Source: Pontibacter sp. Tf4
GTDB taxonomy: Bacteria > Bacteroidota > Bacteroidia > Cytophagales > Hymenobacteraceae
Assembly: GCF_014212495.1 (NCBI RefSeq)
Contig: NZ_JACKZC010000013.1
Span: 1 to 64,000 of the forward strand
DNA length: 64,000 nucleotides
Direction of reading: 5' to 3'
The notes below the pieces were generated by a model. It saw only the letters and a list, made by a program, of their open reading frames with translations. It was not told the DNA's origin and ran no database searches. This document shows, piece by piece, positions 40,788 through 50,543 of this stretch. The position numbers were made by a program, and so were the translations under genes. Position 1 is the first letter of the stretch. The number at the start of each line of letters is the position of its first letter.

Positions 40788-43700
40788 GTGCTAGACAGAA
40801 TCATTCATTTTTCTATCTACAACAAGCTTATTATCGGCCTTTTTACGCTGGTGCTTGTTGTATGGGGTAGCTATTCCCTCACGCAGCTGCCCATTGATGC
40901 CGTACCTGACATCACCAATAATCAGGTACAAGTTATAACCACCAGCCCTTCGCTGGCAGCCCAGGAAGTAGAGCGGCTCATCAGCTTTCCGGTAGAACAA
41001 ACGATGTCTACTATCCCTGACATCGAAGAAGTACGCTCCATTTCCCGCTTTGGCCTTTCCGTAGTGACCATCGTTTTTAAAGAGAAGGTTGATGTGTACT
41101 GGGCCAGGCAACAGGTGGCAGAACGGTTAGTAGAAGCTGCCGAAAACATTCCCCCTGGGGTAGGTAGCCCCGCGATGTCCCCTATTTCTACAGGACTCGG
41201 GGAGATATACCAGTATGTGGTACATGCCAAGCCGGGTTACGAAAAACAATACAGCCCCGTCGAGTTGCGCACCATCCAGGATTGGATCGTACGGCGGCAG
41301 CTGCTCGGCACGCCCGGGGTGGCGGAAGTAAACAGCTTTGGCGGCTACCTGAAGCAATATGAAATAGCGGTAGATCCTGACCGGCTGAAAGCGCACAACC
41401 TGAGTATATCGGATGTGCTGGAAGCATTAGAACGTAACAATGGCAATACCGGTGGTGCCTATATTGACAAGAAACCGAATGCGTACTTTGTCCGCAGCGA
41501 GGGCCTGATTGAAAGCCTGGAGGAAGTCGGAAAAGTAGTGGTACAGAACACATCAGATGACACACCGGTGCTGATCTCGGATATTGCCCAGGTACAGTTT
41601 GGCACGGCTAACCGGTACGGGGCGTTAACGGATGCAAAAGGCGAAGCGGTGGGTGGTATTGTGATGCTGCTCAAAGGCGAGAATACCAACCAGGTAGTCG
41701 AGCGCGTGAAAGAGCGTATGGCCCAGATCACCAAGTCCCTACCGGAAGGGGTGGCCGTGGAAGCTTTTTTGGACCGTAGTGAGCTGATTGGACGGGCAAT
41801 TGGCACCGTGGAGCGTAACCTGATCGAAGGGGCGCTGATCGTTATTTTTGTGCTGGTGTTGTTCCTGGGTAACTTCCGTGCAGGGCTCGTGGTGGCTTCG
41901 GTGATACCGCTTTCTATGCTCTTTGCCATCATCCTGATGAACCTGTTTGGTGTCACAGGCAACCTGATGAGCCTGGGAGCTATTGACTTTGGGATTATTG
42001 TAGACGGTGCCGTAATCATTGTAGAAGCCACGATGCACCATTTGGGTTTAAGAGGGGGGCAGAAGCTTACCCAGGCCCAGATGGATGAGGAAGTATACGA
42101 CTCAGCCCGTAAGATCCGCACCTCTGCTGCCTTTGGGGAAATCATCATCCTGATCGTGTATTTACCTATCCTGGTGCTGGTGGGTATCGAAGGCAAGATG
42201 TTCCGCCCGATGGCCCTGACCGTTTCGTTTGCTATACTTGGAGCTTTTATCCTTTCGCTGACCTATGTGCCGATGATGTCTGCCCTGGTGCTTAGCAAAA
42301 ACACCAACCGCAAGCGCAACATCTCCGATAAGATGATGGACTTTTTCCAGCGGATGTATAATCCTGTTATTCAAGGGGCGCTCAGGTTCAAAGCATTGGT
42401 ATTACTCCTGGCAGTGGGGTTATTTGCCTTGGCCATGGTGATCTTCGCCCGTATGGGCAGCGAATTTATCCCAACGCTGGAAGAAGGCGATTTTGCGCTG
42501 GAAACCAGGCTCCTGACGGGCAGCTCACTTTCAGAGACTGTAGAAAAAGTCTCGCTGGCATCCCGTATACTCAAAGAACAGTTTCCAGAAGTAAAAGAAG
42601 TCATCAGCAAGATCGGTGCTGCGGAAATCCCCACAGACCCGATGCCAATGGAATCGGCTGACGTGACCATCCTACTCAAAGACAAAGAAGAATGGACCAG
42701 CGCAGAAACCAGGGAAGAGCTGGCTAGTCAGATGACCGAAGCGCTGGAAGTTATTCCGGGTGTCACCTTTGGGGTGTCCCAGCCCATTCAGCTGCGATCT
42801 AACGAACTCATTTCCGGGGTGCGGCAGGACGTAGGCATCAAGATATTCGGCGAAGACATGGCCGAGCTAACCCGGCTCTCGCAGGAGGTAGGCCGCGTGG
42901 TGGCATCGGTTGAAGGCGCAGAAGATCTCTATGTCGAGCAGGTATCAGGGCTTCCCCAGATTGTAGTGGACATCAACCGTGACCAGATCGCCAAGTTCGG
43001 GCTGGACGTGGAAACAGTCAACCAGACCATCAATGCCGCCTTTGCCGGGCAAAGCGCCGGGATGGTGTATGAAGGGGACCGACGCTTTGATATGGTGGTG
43101 CGCCTTACACAGGAACAGCGGCAGGACATCGACGATGTGCGCGAACTCTACATAACGACTTCAACCGGGATGCAGGTGCCGCTCACGCAGGTAGCCGACA
43201 TCCAATACCAACAAGGGCCCAACCAGATCCAGCGCGAAGACGGCCAACGCCGCATCATCGTGGGCTTTAACGTCCGAAACCGTGATATAGCGAGTGTTGT
43301 CGAGGAGGTTCAGGAAAAGATTGACCGTGCCGTGCAATTGCCTGTGGGGTATTTTGTTACGTATGGAGGCCAGTTTGAAAACCTGGAGCAAGCCAACCAG
43401 CGGCTCTCAGTTGCTGTTCCGGCAGCCCTGGCCCTGATCTTCCTGCTGCTCTACCTGACGTTTCGCTCGGTGCGCCATTCGCTGCTGATCTTTACCGCCA
43501 TTCCTTTATCAGCTATAGGCGGGGTACTCGCCTTATGGTTGCGTGGGATGCCCTTTAGTATCTCTGCCGGGGTCGGATTTATCGCCTTGTTTGGGGTAGC
43601 CGTGCTGAATGGCATTGTCCTGCTAGCAGAGTTTAACAGGCAGCGCAAAGAGTACCCAGGCATCAGCTTGCGGGAGGTGGTGTTGAACGGTACGGCGATA

Positions 43701-45179
43701 CGTTTGCGACCTGTGTTGATGACAGCTACGGTGGCTTCGTTGGGCTTTCTGCCGATGGCGCTATCGAATACCGCAGGAGCCGAAGTACAGAAACCACTGG
43801 CTACCGTGGTGATCGGTGGGCTTATAACCTCCACGTTGCTGACGCTGGTGGTCTTACCTGTACTCTACATCCTGCTAGAAAACTACTACCTGCAACGCAA
43901 GCAAAATAGATCAGGTGGTAGTGATTTCTCTACTGCTGTTGTCTCAGTATTCCTTATTCTTGCCACCTTCGGCCTTCTGGTAGGTGCAGCACCGGCTGCT
44001 CTGGCACAAGGACCTGTGAAGCAATATACTTTACGTGAAGCAGAGGCACGCGCACTCAAACAAAACCCAGCAGTAGGCGCAGCGAGAGTAGAAGTAAAGA
44101 GAAGTCAAGCGTTGCAAGGAACTTCCTGGGACCTGGACAAAACGCAGGTACAGTTTTCAACTGGCAAGCTGGCTACGGGTACCTATGATAACGAAGTTTC
44201 CGTCTCGCAGTCCTTCTCCCTGCCCACTTTGTATAGCAGGCAAGCCAAGCTTGCTAGCGAACTCACCCAGGTCAGCAAAGTTAACCTGACGCAACGGCAG
44301 CGGGAAGTGATCCGCGATGTGCGGCTCAACTATTACGGTCTGGTGTATGCCTTATCACGGCTACGCTTGCTTACCTACCAGGACAGCTTGTATGTGCAGT
44401 TTGCTAAGGCTGCCCAGACGAGGTTGCGCACAGGCGAAACAAACCTGCTGGAGAAAGTAACTGCCGAAGCGCAGCTATCTGAGGTGCGCAACAACGCTTT
44501 TCAGGCCGAAACAGATGTCGCCGTCTTTCAGGAAAGGCTACAGGCGCTGCTGGTAACCGATACGCTTGTCGCCACAGCCGATACCGTACTGAACCGCTTG
44601 CCTATGCCTACAATAACTGAAGCGCAACTAGAGCAAAATCCAAGACTTCGCCTGGCACAGCAACAAGTCGCTGTACGGCAGGCAGAGACGAAGCTGGAAC
44701 GCGCGAAATTGCTACCAGACCTACAGCTTGGGTATACAAACCGCACTATAGGAGGAAGCCATGCCAGCGATGGGGCTGAAGCCTTTGAAGCGCCACAGGA
44801 AGTCTCTGTTGGGCTTGCTATCCCGCTTTGGGTAAAACCACAGAAGCGCCGTATTGCGGCTGCGGAGTTGCAGGCAGACGTGGCAAAGTTGAACCTGCAA
44901 CAGACCCGAAACGAGTTGCAGGCAGATGCCCAAGTGGCCTTACAACAAGCCTTAAAATTGCAGAGCAGTCTCACATATTACGAAAAGACGGCCCTGCCAC
45001 AGGCGCAACTTATCCTTACGCAGGCCACGAAAGCTTACCGGGCTGGAGAGATAAGTTACCAGGACTACATTCTGAATTTGAACCGGGGACTAACCATCCG
45101 CTCTAATTACCTGGAAACACTTTATACTTATGATAAAGCAGTTATCGAATTACAGTACCTCCTGGAAAATCAACTATAA
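40788..45179 (+). CDS. CzcA-type RND permease fused to a TolC-type outer membrane factor
   Basis: 1463 residues. Residues 1 to about 1040 are a heavy-metal RND permease (TM1 KLIIGLFTLVLVVWG, TM4 AIDFGIIVDGAVIIVEATMH with the CzcA-like DFGxxxDG form, TM5 AFGEIIILIVYLPILVLVG, ending LPVLYILLENYYLQRKQ). After a linker, an internal signal-peptide-like segment (VFLILATFGLLVGAAPAALA) precedes a complete TolC-like domain (residues about 1075-1463, YTLREAEARALKQNPAVGAA, LRLAQQQVAVRQAETKLERA). It should export divalent cations (Co/Zn/Cd) with the adaptor encoded 26 bp downstream. Cleavage at the internal signal could release the OMF. Confidence 0.92.
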   Translation: MLDRIIHFSIYNKLIIGLFTLVLVVWGSYSLTQLPIDAVPDITNNQVQVITTSPSLAAQEVERLISFPVEQTMSTIPDIEEVRSISRFGLSVVTIVFKEKVDVYWARQQVAERLVEAAENIPPGVGSPAMSPISTGLGEIYQYVVHAKPGYEKQYSPVELRTIQDWIVRRQLLGTPGVAEVNSFGGYLKQYEIAVDPDRLKAHNLSISDVLEALERNNGNTGGAYIDKKPNAYFVRSEGLIESLEEVGKVVVQNTSDDTPVLISDIAQVQFGTANRYGALTDAKGEAVGGIVMLLKGENTNQVVERVKERMAQITKSLPEGVAVEAFLDRSELIGRAIGTVERNLIEGALIVIFVLVLFLGNFRAGLVVASVIPLSMLFAIILMNLFGVTGNLMSLGAIDFGIIVDGAVIIVEATMHHLGLRGGQKLTQAQMDEEVYDSARKIRTSAAFGEIIILIVYLPILVLVGIEGKMFRPMALTVSFAILGAFILSLTYVPMMSALVLSKNTNRKRNISDKMMDFFQRMYNPVIQGALRFKALVLLLAVGLFALAMVIFARMGSEFIPTLEEGDFALETRLLTGSSLSETVEKVSLASRILKEQFPEVKEVISKIGAAEIPTDPMPMESADVTILLKDKEEWTSAETREELASQMTEALEVIPGVTFGVSQPIQLRSNELISGVRQDVGIKIFGEDMAELTRLSQEVGRVVASVEGAEDLYVEQVSGLPQIVVDINRDQIAKFGLDVETVNQTINAAFAGQSAGMVYEGDRRFDMVVRLTQEQRQDIDDVRELYITTSTGMQVPLTQVADIQYQQGPNQIQREDGQRRIIVGFNVRNRDIASVVEEVQEKIDRAVQLPVGYFVTYGGQFENLEQANQRLSVAVPAALALIFLLLYLTFRSVRHSLLIFTAIPLSAIGGVLALWLRGMPFSISAGVGFIALFGVAVLNGIVLLAEFNRQRKEYPGISLREVVLNGTAIRLRPVLMTATVASLGFLPMALSNTAGAEVQKPLATVVIGGLITSTLLTLVVLPVLYILLENYYLQRKQNRSGGSDFSTAVVSVFLILATFGLLVGAAPAALAQGPVKQYTLREAEARALKQNPAVGAARVEVKRSQALQGTSWDLDKTQVQFSTGKLATGTYDNEVSVSQSFSLPTLYSRQAKLASELTQVSKVNLTQRQREVIRDVRLNYYGLVYALSRLRLLTYQDSLYVQFAKAAQTRLRTGETNLLEKVTAEAQLSEVRNNAFQAETDVAVFQERLQALLVTDTLVATADTVLNRLPMPTITEAQLEQNPRLRLAQQQVAVRQAETKLERAKLLPDLQLGYTNRTIGGSHASDGAEAFEAPQEVSVGLAIPLWVKPQKRRIAAAELQADVAKLNLQQTRNELQADAQVALQQALKLQSSLTYYEKTALPQAQLILTQATKAYRAGEISYQDYILNLNRGLTIRSNYLETLYTYDKAVIELQYLLENQL

Positions 45180-45205
45180 CTAATTTATAAGAGAAATCAT
45201 CCGAC

Positions 45206-46396
45206 ATGAAAAGGATCATCTATATCGCATACCTTACCTGCTTTCTGTTTTTCACTTCCTGTGGTAACTCGGCTGAACCTGTAGCGGAAGAGGCGGAAGC
45301 ACATGAAGAAGAAAGCCCTACTAGGGCAGAACTTACCACAGAGCAATATCAGGTCGCAGGGATTACATTGGGTAAACCCCAAATGCGCAACCTGAGCAAC
45401 ATGCTTACGCTAACGGGCAAACTGGATCTGCCTCCGCAGAACATGGCTTCGGTGACTGCACCGCTTGGCGGCTTTATCCGGAAAACAGAAGTGCTGGAAG
45501 GCCGCTACGTGAAAAAGGGGGAATTGCTGGCTACCATTGAAAACCCGGAGTTTGTGACCTTGCAGGAAGATTACCTGGAAGCCAGGAATCGCCTGGACTA
45601 CTTGGAGCTGGAATACAAACGCCAAAAGGAGCTGCACGCGGAGCAGGTCACGGCCGCTAAGACCTACCAGCAAACCGTGGCTGAGTATAGAAGCATGCAG
45701 ACGCGGGTGCAGGCCTTGCAGGAACGTTTAGCCATCATCGGCATTAGCAATGGTTCGCTGCGAAGTGGCAAGATCAGACGTGTGTTGCCCCTTTTAGCGC
45801 CGCTGGAAGGCTACATCACCTTTGTGAATGCGGATGTGGGACAATACGTAGCGCCCACAGATGTGCTTTTCCGTATCGCTGATACCGATCACATGCACGT
45901 GGAGCTGACCGTGTTTGAGAAGGACTTAGCTACGTTAAAAAAAGGTCAGAAAGTACATTATTCACTTCCTGGAGAAACAGTGGTGAACCATCAGGCGACG
46001 ATCTACCTGATCGGCAAAGAGATCAGCCCGGAACGGACCGTGCAGGTGCATGCACATATGGAGGATGAAGACAAGAACCTGGTACCCGGTATGTACGTGC
46101 AGGCCCAGGTAGCCCTGGATGACAAGCAGGTGCTTGCTTTACCGGAGGCGGCAGTGGTGCAGGAAAACAACAGCAGTTACATCTTTTTATACACTGGTCA
46201 GGTAACCGAAGGAGATGCCGTAATGAAGCAGTTTCGTATGGTACCTGTAGAACGGGGCATAGAAGAAGGTGGCTTTGTACAGATCGCTTTTCCTGCTGGG
46301 GTCGATACGGCAGCCAGTAACTTTGTCACCAAAGGCGCACACTCGCTGCTTGCTAAAATGCGAAATGCTGAAGAAGCAGGCGGCCATGGCCACTAA
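45206..46396 (+). CDS. RND periplasmic adaptor (CusB/CzcB family)
   Basis: 396 residues: lipoprotein signal (LTCFLFFTSCGNSAEP), an acidic/His stretch, barrel-sandwich hybrid (VTAPLGGFIRKTEVLEGRYV), a coiled-coil hairpin (residues about 120-185), lipoyl half (LAPLEGYITFVNADVGQYVA) and beta-barrel (LVPGMYVQAQVALDDKQVLA). The C-terminus GGHGH is His-rich. It bridges the inner-membrane pump and outer-membrane duct. Confidence 0.9.
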   Translation: MKRIIYIAYLTCFLFFTSCGNSAEPVAEEAEAHEEESPTRAELTTEQYQVAGITLGKPQMRNLSNMLTLTGKLDLPPQNMASVTAPLGGFIRKTEVLEGRYVKKGELLATIENPEFVTLQEDYLEARNRLDYLELEYKRQKELHAEQVTAAKTYQQTVAEYRSMQTRVQALQERLAIIGISNGSLRSGKIRRVLPLLAPLEGYITFVNADVGQYVAPTDVLFRIADTDHMHVELTVFEKDLATLKKGQKVHYSLPGETVVNHQATIYLIGKEISPERTVQVHAHMEDEDKNLVPGMYVQAQVALDDKQVLALPEAAVVQENNSSYIFLYTGQVTEGDAVMKQFRMVPVERGIEEGGFVQIAFPAGVDTAASNFVTKGAHSLLAKMRNAEEAGGHGH

Positions 46397-46407
46397 ACGC
46401 AAAGGAA

Positions 46408-46737
46408 ATGGATACAGTAAAAATCATTAGGCATCTTTTTTTAGCAGGTCTCTGTGAGATCGGGGGAGGCTATATGGTGTGGCAATGGCTGAAAGAGGAC
46501 AAACCACTGCGGTATGGTGCATTAGGAGCTATTATTCTCGTGTTGCACGGGATAATAGCCACCTGGCAAACAGCAAGTTTTGCCAGGGTGTATGCCACCT
46601 ACGGGGGAATCTTTATCATCATGTCCCTGGCCTGGGGGTGGAAAGTAGATGGCCACAGACCGGATAAGTATGATGTAATCGGAGCCTTAATCGCCCTGCT
46701 AGGCGCTTGCATCATCATTTACATGCCCCGAGAATAA
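46408..46737 (+). CDS. YnfA/UPF0060 family membrane protein
   Basis: 109 residues, four membrane helices, with family signatures LAGLCEIGGGYMVWQWL, GATLV-like ILVLHGIIATWQTASFARVY, AYGGIFIIMSLAWGWKVDG-type loop and PDKYDVIGALIALLGACIII. Related to small multidrug-resistance folds. Substrate unknown. Located 11 bp after the adaptor inside the metal operon. Confidence 0.88.
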   Translation: MDTVKIIRHLFLAGLCEIGGGYMVWQWLKEDKPLRYGALGAIILVLHGIIATWQTASFARVYATYGGIFIIMSLAWGWKVDGHRPDKYDVIGALIALLGACIIIYMPRE

Positions 46738-46749
46738 AGGAAACGCTAA

Positions 46750-47172
46750 ATGAATAGAACTATGCTACAAAACATAGAAAATACACTACATCAAAAAAGT
46801 ATAAAACCCACTGCCATGCGCCTGCTGGTGCTGGACTTCCTGTTAAAGCAACAGGCCGCTGTGAGTCTCAATGATCTGGAAGCGGCTTTTCACCGCGCCG
46901 ACCGCATTACACTGTATCGCACCCTGAAAACCTTCGAAGAAAAGGGATTGGTGCATAGCATTGCGGATGGAACGGGTTCGGTAAAGTATGCACTTTGCGA
47001 AGAAGGTTGTGCATGTGCTCCTGAGGACTTGCACGTGCATTTTCATTGTAACATATGCAATGAAACCTATTGCCTGCCCAAGTCCCGCATCCCGGAGATT
47101 GCCTTGCCCGAGAACTTCAAGACCGAAGAAATCAGCCTGATTATGAAAGGCACCTGCGCCAGCTGTTCTTAA
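46750..47172 (+). CDS. Fur-family metalloregulator (Zur-like)
   Basis: 140 residues. Winged helix (MRLLVLDFLLKQQAAVSLND, ITLYRTLKTFEEKGLVHSIA) and dimerisation domain with HVHFHCNICNETYC and a final CASC, giving the two CxxC pairs of the structural zinc site. ATG 46762 is an alternative start. It probably represses this operon until Zn or Cd accumulates. Regulated sites could include the palindrome at 40743. Confidence 0.88.
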   Translation: MNRTMLQNIENTLHQKSIKPTAMRLLVLDFLLKQQAAVSLNDLEAAFHRADRITLYRTLKTFEEKGLVHSIADGTGSVKYALCEEGCACAPEDLHVHFHCNICNETYCLPKSRIPEIALPENFKTEEISLIMKGTCASCS

Positions 47173-47237
47173 AGAATGCAATGCAGTTGCATGCAAACAA
47201 GCCATAGCTTTGTAACAGAAACTAAAAGGACAACACC

Positions 47238-47603
47238 GTGAAGTTTAACTGGAACATGCCTGCTAAGCTCCAATCTTCTTACCAGCAAGAGCTAGCTGCT
47301 TATGATGCTAGTTGGAACAAGGGACACGTCCTGCAAGCATGGCGGCATTTGGAACGGGCGCATATCCTGGGACAACCGTACCCACTGGCCCATACCGCTG
47401 TGCATTGGCAAATGCTTTCGTTTGGCTTTAAAACCAGAAACAGAAAAGAAGTCATAGGCCAATTGCCGCGCTTGCTAGTAGGCGGCATCAAATCCTGGGC
47501 CGGGATGATCCCGCTTGGCAATACAGGCAGGGCAAACGTGCCGCCCCTGAAACCGATGCCTATTCCGGACGATTTGCAGCAGATCATAGCTGCTGCCCAT
47601 TAA
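47238..47603 (+). CDS. DUF3703 protein
   Basis: 121 residues, soluble, matching DUF3703 (AWRHLERAHILGQPYPLAHT, HWQMLSFGFKTRNRKEVIGQ, NTGRANVPPLKPMPIPDDLQ). Often adjacent to metal ATPases and Fur/ArsR regulators. Several His residues in the helices may bind metal. Lies 17 bp before the P-type ATPase gene. Confidence 0.8.
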   Translation: MKFNWNMPAKLQSSYQQELAAYDASWNKGHVLQAWRHLERAHILGQPYPLAHTAVHWQMLSFGFKTRNRKEVIGQLPRLLVGGIKSWAGMIPLGNTGRANVPPLKPMPIPDDLQQIIAAAH

Positions 47604-47620
47604 CTATAAATGCAAAAACG

Positions 47621-49648
47621 ATGGATAAGAACGCTGAAACAACTAAGAACATAGAAGAAGATTTTAAACCCCTAGAGATTACTTCCCCCCGAACGGCAGA
47701 AGCACCGGGGCCAAACGTGGGCGCAGCGTGCTGCTCAGCAGACGGCATAACAAAGCTGCAAGGGGCCGTAGACCATGCGCATGCTGCTGAAGAAGCCAAG
47801 TCTTCCTATGTGCCTACTATCCTGTGCTTAGTTCTGCTGCTGGGTGGTATCTTGCTTGACTACCTGGACACACCCTGGTTTACCGGTTATATCAGATTCA
47901 TAACTTTCGGTATAGCCTATGTGCTGGTTGGCTGGCGCGTGGTGTGGCATGCCATCAGAAGCCTTCGGAGCAGCTTTTTTAACGAGTTCTTCCTGATGAC
48001 CATGGCCACGCTGGGTGCCTTTTATATTGGGGAGTATGCTGAAGGGGTAGCCGTGATGTTATTCTACGTGATCGGAGAGCATTTCCAGGAAGCAGCGGTA
48101 CTACGCTCCAGGCGCTCCATCAAGGCACTGATCGACAACCGACCGGATGAAGTGGGCGTGGTTACTGCTAATGGCGTGGTTAGCAGGAAAGCGAAAGAGG
48201 TACAAATTGGTGAAGTCGTGCAGGTGAAAGCTGGTGAAAAGATAGCGCTGGATGGGGAGTTACTGACTGAGCGTGCTTCGTTTAATACCGCTGCCTTGAC
48301 AGGGGAATCCAAACCGGATACGAAGGCTACAGGCGAAGTAGTGCTGGCAGGAATGATCAACCTGGACCAGGTGATCGAACTCAAGGTGACTTCTGCCTAT
48401 GAGAATAGCGCCTTGTCAAAGATCCTGAAACTGGTAGAAGAAGCGGGTAGCCGCAAGGCCAAAACACAGCAATTTATTACCAAGTTTGCCAAAGTATACA
48501 CGCCGATCGTCTTTTTCCTGGCCGTAGGGCTTACGTTCATCCCTTACTTTATTTTCGAAAGCTATGACTTTAACCAGTGGCTTTACCGGGCGCTGATCTT
48601 CCTGGTTATCTCTTGTCCGTGTGCGCTGGTGATTTCTATACCATTAGGGTATTTCGGTGGGATCGGGGCTGCATCGCGTAACGGTTTACTGTTCAAAGGC
48701 TCTAATTTCCTGGACCTGATGACGCAAGTTGACACCGTTGTGATGGATAAAACCGGTACGCTCACAGAAGGTGTTTTCCAGGTGCAGCAGATAGAAACGG
48801 TCTTGCCCGATAAGACTTGGTTCTTATCCGCTGTAGCCGCATTAGAGAGCAAGTCTACCCATCCGATTGCCCAGGCTGTCGTTGCTAAAGCAGGGCAGAC
48901 CTATCAAAAGCACGCTGTAAGCCAAATAGAAGAAATAGCTGGTCACGGCTTGAAGGGTACCGTGGATGGCAAAGAGTTGCTGGTGGGGAATGGCAGACTG
49001 CTCGAGAAGTTTAAGGTAAGTTATGACCCGAGTGTAAAGGAGATCGTGGAGACGATTGTACTGGTCGCTGTGGACGGTGTGTATGCGGGTTACATTACCA
49101 TAGCGGACAAAACAAAAGCAGATGCACCTCTGGCTGTGAAGCGAATGCGGGAGCTGGGTGTAAAGAAACTAGTAATGCTCTCGGGGGATAAAGACTCCAT
49201 TGTACAGAAAGTAGCCAAAGAATTGCAGTTGGATGAAGCGTACGGCGGACTGTTGCCCCAGGATAAGGTAGCCCATGTAGAAAAACTAAAAGCAGAAGGC
49301 CGAACAGTGGCCTTTGTGGGCGATGGCATTAACGATGCGCCCGTGATCACGCTGGCCGATGTAGGCATGGCCATGGGTGGCCTCGGCTCGGACGCGGCGA
49401 TTGAAACAGCAGACGTGGTCATTCAAACTGATCACCCTGCCAGAATAGCGACTGCGATCGAGATCGGTAAAAAAACGAAGCAGATCGTGTGGCAAAATAT
49501 TGGCCTCGCATTTGGCGTGAAAGCCATTGTGCTGATCTTAGGGGCTGGTGGCCTTGCTACCATGTGGGAAGCGGTATTTGCAGACGTAGGTGTAGCCTTC
49601 CTGGCAATCTTAAATGCGGTGCGTATTCAACGGATGAAGTTTAAATAA
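47621..49648 (+). CDS. P1B-type Zn/Cd/Pb-translocating ATPase
   Basis: 675 residues. Short soluble N-terminus with a CC pair, then membrane helices, A-domain TGES (LTGESKPDTKATGEV), CPC metal site (332-334), phosphorylation DKTGT (D376), SxHP-type SKSTHPIAQA and GDGINDAPVITLADVGMAMG. The GLGSDAAIETADVVI ending is typical of the CadA/ZntA group. Exports Zn2+, Cd2+ or Pb2+ from the cytoplasm, feeding the RND pump. Last intact gene of the operon. Confidence 0.92.
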   Translation: MDKNAETTKNIEEDFKPLEITSPRTAEAPGPNVGAACCSADGITKLQGAVDHAHAAEEAKSSYVPTILCLVLLLGGILLDYLDTPWFTGYIRFITFGIAYVLVGWRVVWHAIRSLRSSFFNEFFLMTMATLGAFYIGEYAEGVAVMLFYVIGEHFQEAAVLRSRRSIKALIDNRPDEVGVVTANGVVSRKAKEVQIGEVVQVKAGEKIALDGELLTERASFNTAALTGESKPDTKATGEVVLAGMINLDQVIELKVTSAYENSALSKILKLVEEAGSRKAKTQQFITKFAKVYTPIVFFLAVGLTFIPYFIFESYDFNQWLYRALIFLVISCPCALVISIPLGYFGGIGAASRNGLLFKGSNFLDLMTQVDTVVMDKTGTLTEGVFQVQQIETVLPDKTWFLSAVAALESKSTHPIAQAVVAKAGQTYQKHAVSQIEEIAGHGLKGTVDGKELLVGNGRLLEKFKVSYDPSVKEIVETIVLVAVDGVYAGYITIADKTKADAPLAVKRMRELGVKKLVMLSGDKDSIVQKVAKELQLDEAYGGLLPQDKVAHVEKLKAEGRTVAFVGDGINDAPVITLADVGMAMGGLGSDAAIETADVVIQTDHPARIATAIEIGKKTKQIVWQNIGLAFGVKAIVLILGAGGLATMWEAVFADVGVAFLAILNAVRIQRMKFK

Positions 49649-49736
49649 AAGCAACCTTAACCCTCCATTTAGAACACCCTAAAGAACAGAGAAGTAAACC
49701 CTTGAAAACACATTTACAAGTATGTAAATTAGCTTT

Positions 49737-50543
49737 ATGGAGCTAAAAAGTAAACAATATTACAGCCGCAAATCCCATCGCTACTTGGGTATTTTCCCGG
49801 TGTACAATTCCTGTTCTGAACACTTGGGGGTTTTACTTTAGCTGGAATGACACAGGCAGGTTGCATGGTGATCTTTTTCTGAAAGAGAAATAGCATTTCC
49901 CGGCATCGATGCAACCGGTATCTCCGCAACAGGTAGTGGATGGACTCAAAGCAAAAAGCGAAGTGGATTCTGTCGTGTCTATTTAGCTAATCGAGCTAGC
50001 AGGGGTACCTACTTACCTGATACGCTATTTTTCCGGTCAAGCAGAGCATGCTGCACATGATGCTGGCACACATACGCCAGCGAAAAAACCAATGTTAAAG
50101 TGCAGTTAGCGCATGCTGAAACGGGCCAGTTGATTTCAGCCTTATCTAAAGAAGCCGCTATCAAGGTTGCCACCAGCCAGGTAGCGGACCCGGTAAAAGT
50201 GGATAAGGAAGATTATCTGACTGAGATCGGCTCACATCATGAATACCGCGAAAGGCTACTGCCAGCCTGGGCCGTTACTTTTAGCCAACCCGACAACTGT
50301 ACTGTGTACGTGTCGGCCGAGCTAGGTGCTTTTCAAGCCATCCGGCACAACCAATGGCGCGTTTTGAAGTTTTGTGGATGTTGCATACCATGGATTATGA
50401 AAGCCGCGACAACTTTGGCAATGTTCTCTTGAGGGCATTTTCTGTCTTCGGGTTGTTTACTGTACTCTCAGGTTTGTACTCTATTGGGTGTCTTCACCTT
50501 CAGCTAAAAAGGTGATGAAGAAAGTACAGAATGTGGGACCTTA
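49737..50543 (+). pseudogene. PepSY-domain membrane protein, frameshifted remnant
   Basis: Conceptual translation over several frames gives MELKSKQYYSRKSHRYLGIF, then YFSWNDTGRLHGDLFLKEK, VVDGLKAKSEVDSVVSI, LIELAGVPTYLIRYFSG, VQLAHAETGQLISALSKEA, LLPAWAVTFSQPDNCTVYVS, LWMLHTMDYESRDNFGNVLL and SSPSAKKVMKKVQNVGP. This is a complete PepSY-associated TM protein of about 265 residues, broken by at least two in-frame stops and about four frameshifts. Intact relatives handle metals or haem at the membrane. Only 88 bp after the P-ATPase, so once part of the operon. Confidence 0.8.

Noticed and set aside
41459..42196. 245-codon minus-strand frame inside the RND fusion gene
   Set aside because: Shadow of the real permease on the other strand (Ser/Thr/Ile-rich antisense translation). 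Similar for 1222-2139, 43451-43834 and 44528-44974.
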